DNA of 64,000 bases from Saccharothrix ecbatanensis. GTDB taxonomy: Bacteria; Actinomycetota; Actinomycetes; Mycobacteriales; Pseudonocardiaceae. The notes under the pieces were generated by a model. That model had not been told where the DNA came from. It searched no databases and was given only the letters and a program-made list of their open reading frames with translations. The position numbers and the translations under genes were made by a program. How positions within the stretch are numbered: the stretch's first letter is position 1; every line of letters begins with the position of its first letter. Shown here one piece after another: positions 10,086-17,732 of the stretch. The stretch lies in assembly GCF_014205015.1 (NCBI RefSeq), contig NZ_JACHMO010000001.1, positions 4,960,001 through 5,024,000 of the forward strand, given 5' to 3'.

Positions 10086-11360
10086 ATGCCAAGCGTGATG
10101 ACGGCGCAGTACGGTGAGGACCGGATAGCTGACACAGGAGGTCCGACCCTGGCCGGCGATGCTGTCGAGAGGCTGCCGAGCGGTCGGGTCAACGGCGTTC
10201 CGACCGGACGGGTGCGCCGGCCTGCCGTGGTGGAGGCGCTCTCGCGGTGGATCGGCCGGCGCAGGCAGTTGGCGTTCGACGTGGGCGCGGTGGCGATCGC
10301 GGCGCTGGACGTGTGGCTGCGGGTCGTGCCCGAGGCGGAGACGTACAACTACGTGCTGTCGGTGATCTCGGTGGCGGCGGTGGCGTTGCGGCGGCGGTTC
10401 CCGTTCCTGGTGGTGCTGATCGCCGTGCCGGGGTTCCTGGCCGGGTGGGCGCAGTTGGCGGCGATGATCGCGCTGGGCACGTTGGCGCGGCGGAAGCTGT
10501 TGTCGACGCAGACGTACATCGCGGCGGGGTTGGTGTGGCTGAGCAGGTTCTTCCTGTGGCCGCCGGCCGAGTTCCTGGCGTTGGACTGGAAGACGCACGT
10601 GCACGACGCGATCTACGGGTGCATCGTGGCGGGGATGCCGATCGCGATCGGGTTGCTGGCGCATGCGCGGGAGGAGCTGTCGGCGCGGATCACGGAGCTG
10701 GCGGCGAGTCGTGAGCGGGAACGGATGTTGCACGCGCACGCGGTGCGGGCGGATGAGCGGACCAGGTTGGCGCGGGAGATGCACGACGTGGTGTCGCATC
10801 AGGTGAGCTTGATCGCGATGCAGGCGGGTGCGCTGCGGATGGCGGCGGCCGATCCGGATGCGCGGCAGGTGGCGGGGACGATCCGGATGCTGAGCACGCG
10901 GACGTTGGACGAGTTGAGGCAGTTGGTGAGCGTGCTCAGGACCACCAGCGGCGACGATTCACCCCAACCTCGCGTCGCGGACCTTCCGGCGCTGGTGAGC
11001 AGTGCGGGGATTCCGGCGACGTTGACGGTGCGGGGTTCGGTGGACGACCTGCCGGCGCCGGTGTCCGGTGCGGTGTACCGGACGGTGCAGGAGGCGTTGA
11101 CGAACGTGCGGAAGCACGCGGGCGGGGCGGTGACGTCGGTGTTGGTGGTGGCGGAGGCCGATGAGCTGCGGGTGGAAGTGCGGAACGAGGCCCCCGACGG
11201 GCCGCGCGAGTGTGGGACGTTGCCGAGCGGCGGTCATGGGTTGGTGGGGTTGCGGGAGCGGGCGGCGTTGCTGAACGGCGAGTTCGAAGCCGGCCCGACA
11301 GACGGCGGCGGCTTCGCAGTCGAGGTAACGTTCCCCCTGGTCAGGCCCCTGACCACCTGA
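10086..11360 (+). CDS. Sensor histidine kinase (HisKA_3/NarL type), no adjacent response regulator
   Basis: This is probably a membrane signal-transduction kinase. The N-terminal 65 residues are cytoplasmic. Four to six hydrophobic segments follow (about 65-190), then a coiled-coil linker, the dimerisation/phospho-acceptor box LAREMHDVVSHQVSLIAMQ (His about 232), and a HATPase_c domain with EALTNVRKHA and GGHGLVGLRERA. The ATG at 10086 has GGGGAGG 8 nt upstream. Such kinases normally sit beside a LuxR-type response regulator; none is present on either side, so the partner must be encoded elsewhere or has been lost. The signal sensed is unknown. Confidence 0.9.
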   Translation: MPSVMTAQYGEDRIADTGGPTLAGDAVERLPSGRVNGVPTGRVRRPAVVEALSRWIGRRRQLAFDVGAVAIAALDVWLRVVPEAETYNYVLSVISVAAVALRRRFPFLVVLIAVPGFLAGWAQLAAMIALGTLARRKLLSTQTYIAAGLVWLSRFFLWPPAEFLALDWKTHVHDAIYGCIVAGMPIAIGLLAHAREELSARITELAASRERERMLHAHAVRADERTRLAREMHDVVSHQVSLIAMQAGALRMAAADPDARQVAGTIRMLSTRTLDELRQLVSVLRTTSGDDSPQPRVADLPALVSSAGIPATLTVRGSVDDLPAPVSGAVYRTVQEALTNVRKHAGGAVTSVLVVAEADELRVEVRNEAPDGPRECGTLPSGGHGLVGLRERAALLNGEFEAGPTDGGGFAVEVTFPLVRPLTT

Positions 11361-11390
11361 CGTGCTGGCAACACTAATGGGTGATCTTCG

Positions 11391-11441
11391 AACAGCTATC
11401 TCGGAAAACGCTGTTATCTTCAACCTGAAACGTCGGTTGAA
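11391..11441. promoter_or_regulatory. Two adjacent inverted repeats, candidate operators/promoter of the small DUF397-like gene
   Basis: This AT-richer stretch lies 58 nt before the start at 11499. It holds AACAGC (11391-11396) with its complement GCTGTT (11410-11415), directly followed by TTCAACC (11419-11425) with its complement GGTTGAA (11435-11441). Both are spaced like dimeric repressor half-sites. DUF397 genes are usually controlled by neighbouring XRE regulators, but no XRE gene is adjacent. The binding protein is unknown; this is inference from symmetry and composition. Confidence 0.4.
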
Positions 11442-11498
11442 ACAACGAGGCCGCCCGACCAACCCGGCAGACTGGGAACGGCCGGTCGATCAGGAAGC

Positions 11499-11669
11499 AT
11501 GTGCGCCGATCAGTTCCGGCACTGCTCGGCGGACCCGCTACCCGACGGCGGCGTGGCCATGCGCAACAGCACCCTGGGCGACGCCGGCCCGGTCATCCGC
11601 TACACGAAGGCCGAGCTGAGGGCGTTCATCCTTGGTGCCCAGGCCGGGGAGGTCGACGACCTGATCTGA
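11499..11669 (+). CDS. Small DUF397-like protein (56 aa)
   Basis: The 56-residue product contains DGGVAMRNSTLGDAGPVIRY followed by TKAELRAFILGAQAGEVDDL, which matches the C-terminal half of DUF397 proteins (pattern DGGVAVR-S-D-GP-L-FT-AEW-AFL-G-K-GEFD). DUF397 proteins partner XRE-family regulators in Streptomyces and relatives. The usual N-terminal W-KSSYS block is absent, so this is either a short family variant or a 5'-truncated copy. The ATG at 11499 has AGGA 3 nt upstream, and the frame is open back to 11385 without another start. Confidence 0.6.
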   Translation: MCADQFRHCSADPLPDGGVAMRNSTLGDAGPVIRYTKAELRAFILGAQAGEVDDLI

Positions 11670-11828
11670 CCACCAGGCTCCCCGATCGAACGGGCTCTGC
11701 CGTCAACGCGCCGGCGCCCCGGTCTGGTCAAGCGGGAAGCTGTCGCGTTCCTGAACGGCTTGGCCCAACGCCCAGGACAGCGTCCGCGATTGTCGGTTGC
11801 TGCCTGCACATCGGGAATCGGGGTGGTC

Positions 11829-12236
11829 GTGGCGTCGCTCGGAGAGGTGGCGGCGTCCGTGTCCGCCGCATGCGACAAGGCGTCGAAGTGCAAGGACGCC
11901 CTGGCTGCCGCGCAGGATCTCGCAGAGGCCGCCGAAGCGCTGTTCGCGATGGCGCTGGAGGGCGACACGACCGGCGACAAGGACAAGATCCTGGCCGTCC
12001 TCGCCGAGGTCGTCACGGGCGTCAACGACCTGTGGAGGTCCCTGGCCAAGGGCATGGATCACGCGCAGGCTGTCCTGACCCGCCTACGCGGTGATCCGCC
12101 GCCATCCCCCGCCACGCCGTCGACCGCACCCCGGCGACCGGTGCCCTCACCGCCCGTGATCAAGGCCGCCCACGACCTGGTCGTCACCGACGGCCAACGA
12201 TCGACAGCCGTCACGTGGCGACCGTGGGAGCCGTGA
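11829..12236 (+). CDS. Helical protein resembling the N-terminal module of a polymorphic toxin, toxin domain absent
   Basis: The predicted protein of about 135 residues starts VASLGEVAASVSAACDKASK. It is Ala-rich and helical for about 90 residues, then has a Pro-rich linker (PPPSPATPSTAPRRPVPSPP) and a short tail. This architecture resembles Pseudonocardiaceae proteins in which a helical N-terminal region and Pro-rich linker precede a deaminase-type toxin domain, with an Imm1 gene next door. Here nothing follows the linker except about 22 residues. The start could be GTG 11823 or 11829. Its stop overlaps the GTG of the Imm1-like remnant by 4 nt, the spacing expected of a toxin/immunity pair. 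The toxin reading is inference. Confidence 0.45.
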   Translation: MASLGEVAASVSAACDKASKCKDALAAAQDLAEAAEALFAMALEGDTTGDKDKILAVLAEVVTGVNDLWRSLAKGMDHAQAVLTRLRGDPPPSPATPSTAPRRPVPSPPVIKAAHDLVVTDGQRSTAVTWRPWEP

Positions 12237-12513
12237 GCAACCCGCATTACGTCTTGGCGGTGGTGCTCAAAGGACGCCTCGGCCGCCGAGGCAGGACCGA
12301 GGGCTGCTCACCCATACCGACGCCGGCGGGGCGTTCATCACCACCAACGGCGGCACCCGCGACGGCAGCCCGCTTACCTACGACTACATGGGCAATGTCC
12401 GGGAGTTCCCGGCCGACGCCGAGGTGCCGCTGGACGACCTCCGCCGCGCCGTGCACGAGTTCGTCATGACCGGCCGCCGGTCGTCCGCTGTGAGGCGGCG
12501 TCCCGACAACTGA
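12233..12513 (+). pseudogene. Frameshifted remnant of an Imm1-family immunity gene
   Basis: The frame that starts with the GTG at 12233 encodes VSNPHYVLAVVLKG and then loses sense. From about 12304 a different frame encodes DAGGAFITTNGG, then YDYMGNVREFPADAEVPLDD and LRRAVHEFVMTGRRSSAV before a stop at 12511-12513. The second part matches the C-terminal half of Imm1 immunity proteins (pattern EFPA-A-VP-D--R-A--EFV-TG-RP--V). No start codon exists in the second frame upstream. A middle segment of about 50 residues seems to be missing as well as the frame being shifted, so the gene is most likely dead. Imm1 proteins neutralise nucleic-acid deaminase toxins. Confidence 0.55.
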
Positions 12514-12562
12514 ACGGCGACGGGTTGAACGGTAGGACCGTCCTGTACGACGACTTAGGTCC

Positions 12563-14326
12563 TTAGCGGAGGGCGGCCCGGCGAGTGGCCACGGCCGTGC
12601 ACACAGCCGCCGCCACGCCCAGTCCGCCGCACACCAGCGCCGGCCACACGTCAGGCGTGTGGCGCAGCAGCACGGACGGCAGCAGCCACACCGCCACACC
12701 GAGCGCGAAGCCCAACGGCGCCGCCACGATCACCGCCCCCGTGCCCGCCTGCCGCCGCCGCAACGACCGCAGGATCGACTCCAGGTACGCGAGCGCGAAC
12801 AGCAGCAGCACCACGCTCCCCGCGCCCATGATGCTGATCAACGGGTGGGTGTCCGGCTGGAGCGAGTACTCCTGGGACTTGCCGTCGGCCGTCACCGTGG
12901 CCACCGCCGCGCCGCCCACGATCCAGCGGGTCGCGCCGGGGAGCTCGAACGTCAACGGCACCGGGACCTCGACCTGTGCCCCGCCCGCACCGCCCGCACC
13001 GGTCGAACCGGTCTCACCGGTCTCACCGGTCGAACCGGTCTCACCGCCCGCACCGGTCGCCGGCGCGACCACGGCGGGCACGTCGGCGAGGGTGATGCCG
13101 GCAACCGTGAGCGCCAGCCGTGCGGTCGCCGGGTCGCCACCGGCCACCGACACGGTCACCGGCTTGCTGAGGTCGCCCCGCAGTACCTGCAGGTCCCGGT
13201 TCGAAATGGTGAAGGGGACGGCGAGCATCAGGACGCCGGCCAAGGCCGCCGCGAGCGTGAACCAGCGGGCGGGTTTGGGGGACGCCAGGACCTGCGCCGC
13301 CGGCACCAGCGTCTGCGCACCCAGCTGCACGGGCGGCGTGGCCGGGGAATCGGTCAACGTCGCGCGGACGGGGAGGTTCAGGGTTTCGCGCGGCGCGTGG
13401 GAAGTCGCGTGGGAAGTGGTGAGCGGGCGGGTTACCGACGCGGCGACCTGTGGCGACAGGTGGACCGGGGTGCCCAGCCGGAGCAGCCAGTCCGGGCCGA
13501 AGAGGGCTGCCGCGGCGGCTGCCAGGTCTACCGCGAACGTCTCCGCGTTGCGGTATCTCGCCTGCGGGTCGCGCTCCAGCCCGCGCATGATCACCCGGGC
13601 CAGTGGATCCGGCACCTCGACCAGCTGGCGCGGCTGCTGGTACACGTGCCGCTGGATCATCGCCAACGCCCCGCCACCGCTGTCGAACGGCAGCCGGCCG
13701 CTCACCAGCTCGTACAACACCGTCGCGGCGCCGTAGACGTCGGCGGCCGGGCTCAAGGGGTTGCCCAGCGCCTGCTCCGGCGACAGGTAAGCGGGCGTGC
13801 CGAGGACCTGGCCGGCGTGCGTCACGAGAGTCGCTCCCTCGCTCACCACCTGCGAGATGCCGAAATCGGCGACCTTCAGCACCCCGCCCGCCGTGAACAG
13901 CAGGTTCTTCGGCTTCACGTCCAGGTGCAGCACCCCGGCCTCGTGCGCGGCGTGCAGGCCGGACAGCATCGCCAGGCCATAAGCACACGACGAAGCAGGC
14001 GTGACACCTGAAGCGGTGAACTTCGACCACACCGTGCCACCGTCGAGCTTCTCCATCACCAGAAGATGCTCACCGCGATCCTGGACGTAGTCGTACACAG
14101 GCACGATGTGCGGGTGGTCGAGCCGCGCCAGCAACCGCGCCTCGTGCGCGAACCGAGCGCTCATCCGCTCGTCCTCCGCCAACACCCCCGGCAGCCGCTT
14201 GACCGCCACCGGACGCCCCAACGGCCGGTGCACGCCCGCGTACACGACCCCCATGCCGCCGCGCCCGATCTGCGGGCCGATGTCGTACTGCGGCAACGCC
14301 GCGACGACGTTCGCGGAGACCGTCAC
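12563..14326 (-). CDS. Membrane serine/threonine protein kinase, non-RD, with a collagen-like extracellular segment
   Basis: This 587-residue protein has an N-terminal Hanks-type kinase domain: IGRGGMGVVYAG (about 20), VAVKRL (about 45), HLDVKPKNLLF (about 135), VADFGISQ (about 151) and GTPAYLSPEQA. The catalytic loop reads HLD rather than HRD, so this is a non-RD kinase; the catalytic Asp, Lys and Asn are kept. A transmembrane helix lies near 355-373. An extracellular region follows, with a Gly-X-Thr/Glu-rich run (GAGGETGSTGETGETGSTG, about 422-448), then three more hydrophobic helices. The GTG at 14326 overlaps the stop of the upstream gene by 4 nt (GTGA), so the two are a coupled pair. The kinase probably senses an envelope signal; substrates are unknown. 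Confidence 0.88.
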   Translation of the reverse strand: MTVSANVVAALPQYDIGPQIGRGGMGVVYAGVHRPLGRPVAVKRLPGVLAEDERMSARFAHEARLLARLDHPHIVPVYDYVQDRGEHLLVMEKLDGGTVWSKFTASGVTPASSCAYGLAMLSGLHAAHEAGVLHLDVKPKNLLFTAGGVLKVADFGISQVVSEGATLVTHAGQVLGTPAYLSPEQALGNPLSPAADVYGAATVLYELVSGRLPFDSGGGALAMIQRHVYQQPRQLVEVPDPLARVIMRGLERDPQARYRNAETFAVDLAAAAAALFGPDWLLRLGTPVHLSPQVAASVTRPLTTSHATSHAPRETLNLPVRATLTDSPATPPVQLGAQTLVPAAQVLASPKPARWFTLAAALAGVLMLAVPFTISNRDLQVLRGDLSKPVTVSVAGGDPATARLALTVAGITLADVPAVVAPATGAGGETGSTGETGETGSTGAGGAGGAQVEVPVPLTFELPGATRWIVGGAAVATVTADGKSQEYSLQPDTHPLISIMGAGSVVLLLFALAYLESILRSLRRRQAGTGAVIVAAPLGFALGVAVWLLPSVLLRHTPDVWPALVCGGLGVAAAVCTAVATRRAALR

Positions 14327-15192
14327 GCCCCACCGCCGGGCAACGGCCGCGTGATGCGGTGCGTCGAGTCCGGGTCCACGAAAGGCTGGTCCGCATGAGC
14401 CTGGTCCGCGTACGGCTGCGTGTAAGGCTCCACGAAAGGCGCGGCCTGAGGCGGGTCGAGCAGCAGGTCGTCGGCGTTCGGGTGCGGCGTCAGGTAGCCG
14501 AGGACGAACGCCGCAGCCGCCGCGCCGAGGATGAACGGGATCTCGGCGGCCGGTGACGGCGCCATGATCCGCAGCACTGACAGCGAGATCACCGCGACCA
14601 ACCCGGTGCCGACGCCGGCCGGCAGGAACCGCATCGCCCGCTGCCACCGGTTCGCCGGCAGCCGACGCCGGGCCAGCGCGAACAACGCCCCCGCCCACGC
14701 CAGCACGGTCAACCCGAACACGGCCAACCCGAACACCCCGTACACCGACCACATCGACCCGCGCACGTCACCGGTCGTCCCGATCGACGCGATCACCTCA
14801 CGGTCGGCGGCCAGCACCTCCAGCTCGGTCGGCAGCAGACCGGTCGCCTGCTCCCCCAGCTGACCGAGGTCGAGCACGAACCCGCGGGTGACGCTCTGCC
14901 TGGCCGGCACGTCGAACGGCACCGTCGTGTCGTAGGAGAAGAACGTCAGCGCCAACGCCGTGCCCGACAGCCGGATCGTCTTGACGTGGCGGACGGTGTC
15001 CGTTCCGTTGTGGACGGTCACCGAAATGCGGGAGGAGCCGGTCGGGTCGAGCAGCAGCTCGTCGTCGCCCACCGGGGTGCCGTCCACCGTGACGTCGATG
15101 GTGACCTCGTCACCATCGGCGGCTGCCGGGCCGACGCCCAGGAAGATCCCGCACAGGAGCAGTAAACCGACGCTGCTCATAATGCGTCTCAC
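14323..15192 (-). CDS. Secreted/membrane protein coupled to the Ser/Thr kinase
   Basis: The 289-residue protein starts with a signal peptide (to about residue 26, ending GPAAADGD). A beta-rich extracellular domain of about 120 residues follows (VTIDVTVDGTPVGDDELLLD), then three hydrophobic helices (about 146-170, 187-208 and 215-233) and an acidic, Tyr/Pro-rich cytoplasmic tail. No known family is recognised. The GTG start at 15192 is preferred because GAGGTGTCC lies just upstream; an ATG four codons later is the alternative. The gene is translationally coupled to the kinase behind it, which suggests a sensor or substrate role. A TTA codon lies in the signal peptide (15163-15165). Confidence 0.72.
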   Translation of the reverse strand: MRRIMSSVGLLLLCGIFLGVGPAAADGDEVTIDVTVDGTPVGDDELLLDPTGSSRISVTVHNGTDTVRHVKTIRLSGTALALTFFSYDTTVPFDVPARQSVTRGFVLDLGQLGEQATGLLPTELEVLAADREVIASIGTTGDVRGSMWSVYGVFGLAVFGLTVLAWAGALFALARRRLPANRWQRAMRFLPAGVGTGLVAVISLSVLRIMAPSPAAEIPFILGAAAAAFVLGYLTPHPNADDLLLDPPQAAPFVEPYTQPYADQAHADQPFVDPDSTHRITRPLPGGGA

Positions 15193-15237
15193 AAGGACAC
15201 CTCGTCGGTGGGAAGCGGACTAGTCCGGGAGTCGGGT

Positions 15238-16158
15238 ATGCGATCGGCAGGAACACTAGCTTTACTCGGTGCCTTGGCGTACGGCGTTACGGTGCTTGTG
15301 GCTGCACCGGTATCCGCGCAGCAGCAGGGCGCCGCCACCGCGACCCCGGATTCCGGTCCGGCGGGGAGCACGTTCACGCTCAGCTGGTCCGGTGTGTACC
15401 TCGATCCGGACTGCCGTGACTACACCGTAGAGATCTTGTGGGACGGCAGGCAGGTGGTCGGCAGCGGCCGGCACTCGGGGCGCGGCACGGGTTCCGGAAC
15501 GGCGACCGTGCCGGGAAATGCGGGCGTCGGAGGCCATCGGGTCACGGCCAAGCCGGTGTGCGCGGCGACGTCGAACCCGACGGACAGCTTCACCGTGACG
15601 CCGACGCCCATCACGACGACCACCCCGCCGCCGGTCGTCATCACGACCACCGCTCCCCCAGCGCCGACGACCACGACCACCGGGCGCCCGACGGTCACCA
15701 CGACCACCACGTCGACCACGACCACAACCACCACGACAACGACCACGACGACCACCGGGACGCAGCCGCCGGCGACCACGACCACGCCGTTCGACGGTGA
15801 TGGCGCGTTGACCCTGGACAAGGACAACATCCAGCCGGGCGACCCGCTGACCGCCACCGGCACGGGCTGTGATCCGGGCGCGCCGGTGCGACTCAGCTCG
15901 CTGGGCGAGGACGTCGGCACGGCAAAAGCGGACACCTCGGGCACGTTCAGCACCAAGGTCGAGTTCGCCATGATCCAGCCGGGCCGGCACGTGATCCGGG
16001 CCGACTGCGGCGTGGTGCTGGTCGGCAGCGTGGACATCGCCCTGACGAGTTCGACCGGCGGCACCACGTCCACGCTCGTGGTCCTGGTGTTCTTCGTGCT
16101 GGTGGGCGCGATCCTGGTCCGACGCCAGTTCTCCGGCCTGTTCACCAAGCGCCGCTAG
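15238..16158 (+). CDS. Secreted, C-terminally membrane-anchored protein with a threonine-rich stalk
   Basis: The 306-residue protein begins with a signal peptide (MRSAGTLALLGALAYGV, cleavage after APVSA near residue 28). A beta-sandwich-like domain with two cysteines follows, then a Thr-rich stalk of about 60 residues (about 121-185, runs of TTTTT and PTTTTT), a second short domain (LDKDNIQPGDPLTATGTGC) and a C-terminal helix (LVVLVFFVLVGAILV) ending in a basic FTKRR tail. It is exported and anchored, with a spacer suited to crossing the peptidoglycan. It diverges from the kinase partner gene across 45 bp. A TTA codon is at 15262-15264. The family is not recognised. Confidence 0.75.
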   Translation: MRSAGTLALLGALAYGVTVLVAAPVSAQQQGAATATPDSGPAGSTFTLSWSGVYLDPDCRDYTVEILWDGRQVVGSGRHSGRGTGSGTATVPGNAGVGGHRVTAKPVCAATSNPTDSFTVTPTPITTTTPPPVVITTTAPPAPTTTTTGRPTVTTTTTSTTTTTTTTTTTTTTGTQPPATTTTPFDGDGALTLDKDNIQPGDPLTATGTGCDPGAPVRLSSLGEDVGTAKADTSGTFSTKVEFAMIQPGRHVIRADCGVVLVGSVDIALTSSTGGTTSTLVVLVFFVLVGAILVRRQFSGLFTKRR

Positions 16159-16175
16159 ATTCACCAAGCGCCGCT
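16141..16175 (+). repeat. Direct duplication of a gene 3' end including the last codons
   Basis: The 16-nt sequence TTCACCAAGCGCCGCT at 16141-16156, encoding the last codons FTKRR, is repeated exactly at 16160-16175. The first copy is followed by TAG (the real stop) and the second by TGA. This is a 19-nt tandem duplication that carries the stop-codon position. Confidence 0.9.
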
Positions 16176-16186
16176 GAGACCGAACG

Positions 16187-16223
16187 GCGACGGCCCCCGC
16201 GGGAATCCCACGGGGGCCGTCGC
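16187..16223. terminator. Bidirectional terminator between the Thr-rich gene and rbpA
   Basis: A perfect 13-bp stem (GCGACGGCCCCCG at 16187-16199 and complement at 16211-16223) encloses an 11-nt loop, placed between two convergent genes. It can serve the secreted-protein gene on the plus strand and rbpA on the minus strand. Confidence 0.8.
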
Positions 16224-16238
16224 ACCGTTCTCGCCTGA

Positions 16239-16583
16239 CTAGGGCTCTTCGCGCTGCTTGCGCAGCTTGATGAGCGCCTCCTCCAGGATCGCCTCACCGT
16301 CCGCGTCGGAGCGCCGCTCCTTCACGTACGCCAGGTGCGTCTTGTACGGCTCGTTGCGCGGCGGAGCAGGGGGAGCCTGCTCGTCACGCCCGGCCGGCAG
16401 GCCGCACCGGGGGCAGTCCCAGTTCTCCGGGATCTCGGCTTCGACCGCGAACGACGGCCGAGACTCGTGCGCGTTCGCGCACCAGTACGACACCCGACGT
16501 CGGGGCGCGGACTCGCCGCGCTCCGATTCGCCCATCGGGCCTGCGCCGACGCGGGTACCGCGAATCGCGTTACCACCAGCCAT
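16239..16583 (-). CDS. rbpA: RNA polymerase-binding protein RbpA
   Basis: RbpA is an actinobacteria-specific general transcription factor that binds the group 1/2 sigma factor and RNA polymerase and stabilises the open complex. The 114-residue protein has the N-terminal tail (MAGGNAIRGTRVGAG), a core domain with a zinc-ribbon-like pair (YWCANAH and WDCPRCGLPAG), a basic linker and the C-terminal sigma-interaction domain (TRLVKERR-type segment, here THLAYVKERRSDADGEAILE). The family start MAGGNAIRG supports the ATG at 16583. It lies downstream of secG on the same strand with a 36-nt gap, ahead of the terminator at 16187-16223. Confidence 0.95.
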   Translation of the reverse strand: MAGGNAIRGTRVGAGPMGESERGESAPRRRVSYWCANAHESRPSFAVEAEIPENWDCPRCGLPAGRDEQAPPAPPRNEPYKTHLAYVKERRSDADGEAILEEALIKLRKQREEP

Positions 16584-16619
16584 CGACCCTCACACCCCCA
16601 CCACGTGGTTTCCCTGCTG

Positions 16620-16853
16620 TCAGTTGACCTTCATCAGCAGTCCGACGCCCACGATGGCGATGACCCAGACCGCGCCGACGAACAGCGTCAGCCGGTCGAG
16701 GTTCTTCTCCACCACGCTGGAACCGGACAGGCTCGACTGCATGCCGCCGCCGAACAACGAGGACAGACCGCCGCCACGCCCGCGGTGCAGCAGCACCAGC
16801 AGGATCAGGACGAGACTGGAGACGATCAACAGGATCTGAAGGAACAGGATCAT
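16620..16853 (-). CDS. secG: Preprotein translocase subunit SecG
   Basis: This small integral membrane component of the SecYEG protein-export channel is 77 residues long with two transmembrane helices (LQILLIVSSLVLILLVLLH, and LTLFVGAVWVIAIVGVGLL) around a Gly-rich loop containing GGGLSSLFGGG, a typical SecG signature. Its place downstream of tpiA is the conserved actinobacterial gap-pgk-tpi-secG order. The gap to tpiA is 90 nt. Confidence 0.95.
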   Translation of the reverse strand: MILFLQILLIVSSLVLILLVLLHRGRGGGLSSLFGGGMQSSLSGSSVVEKNLDRLTLFVGAVWVIAIVGVGLLMKVN

Positions 16854-16943
16854 TTCTTCCTCGCTGTCAGGCAGGTGACGCCACAGAGTACCCGGTCGAC
16901 TGCCGACCGTGGACCACCGTAGTAGGAGTGCGTTTCAGTCACA

Positions 16944-17732
16944 TCAGGGTAGAGGTCCGCCGGCGGCGAGCGCGCACAGCTTGGCGAACTCGTCCGCGTC
17001 CAGGCTCGCACCACCCACAAGGGCGCCGTCGACGTCCTTCTGGGCGACGAGCTCGGCGATGTTCCCGGACTTGACGGAACCGCCGTAAAGCACCCGAACG
17101 GCCGAAGCGACGTCCTCGCCGTACAGCTCGGCGAGCTTGACCCGCAGCGCCGCGCACACTTCCTGCGCGTCCGCCGACGAGGCGACCTTGCCGGTGCCGA
17201 TGGCCCACACGGGTTCGTAGGCGACGACCACGTCGCGCACCTGCTCGGCGGTGAGGCCCTTGAGGCCCGCGACGAGCTGGTCGGTGCAGTGCTCGACGTG
17301 CCTGCCGGCCTCGCGGACGTCCAGCTGCTCGCCGAGGCAGAAGATCGGGGTGACGCCGTGCTTGATCGCCGCCTTGACCTTCTTGTTGACGGTGGCGTCG
17401 TCCTCGTTGTGGTACTCGCGGCGCTCGGAGTGGCCCACGGTGACGTAGGAGCAGCCGAGCTTGGCGAGCATCACGCCGGAGACGTCACCGGTGTAGGCGC
17501 CCGAGTCGTGCGCCGACAGGTCCTGCGCGCCGTACTTGAGCAGCAGCTTGTCGCCGTCGCACAGGGTCTGGATGGACCGGATGTCGACGAACGGCGGCAG
17601 CACCGCGACCTCGACCTTGGCGAAGTACTTCTCCGGCAGCGAGAAGGCGATCTTCTGCACCAGGGCGATGGCCTCGAGGTGGTTGAGGTTCATCTTCCAG
17701 TTGCCCGCGATGAGGGGCTGACGCTGAGCCAT
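16944..17732 (-). CDS. tpiA: Triosephosphate isomerase
   Basis: This enzyme interconverts dihydroxyacetone phosphate and glyceraldehyde-3-phosphate in glycolysis. The 262-residue protein has GNWKMNLNH (catalytic Lys about 13), VGHSERREY (catalytic His about 101), [11 protein letters not shown] (catalytic Glu about 171) and the phosphate loop [11 protein letters not shown]. The ATG at 17732 overlaps the pgk stop by one base (TGATG) and has GGTGGAG 5 nt upstream; the GTG one codon earlier has no room for a ribosome site. It is third in the gap-pgk-tpiA set. Confidence 0.97.
   Translation of the reverse strand: MAQRQPLIAGNWKMNLNHLEAIALVQKIAFSLPEKYFAKVEVAVLPPFVDIRSIQTLCDGDKLLLKYGAQDLSAHDSGAYTGDVSGVMLAKLGCSYVTVGHSERREYHNEDDATVNKKVKAAIKHGVTPIFCLGEQLDVREAGRHVEHCTDQLVAGLKGLTAEQVRDVVVAYEPVWAIGTGKVASSADAQEVCAALRVKLAELYGEDVASAVRVLYGGSVKSGNIAELVAQKDVDGALVGGASLDADEFAKLCALAAGGPLP

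Noticed and set aside
11362..11619. 85-codon gene directly after the histidine kinase
   Set aside because: Its second half is another frame of the DUF397-like gene and its first half covers the dyad-rich regulatory stretch. It is more likely non-coding.
12659..14011. Long plus-strand open frames over the Ser/Thr kinase gene
   Set aside because: They are out-of-frame shadows of a strongly supported minus-strand kinase. Their products are Arg/His-rich with no motif, and the kinase motifs fix the true frame.
16141..16175. Insertion-sequence target-site duplication
   Set aside because: The two 16-nt copies are separated by only 3 nt with nothing inserted between them. A slippage-type tandem duplication explains it.
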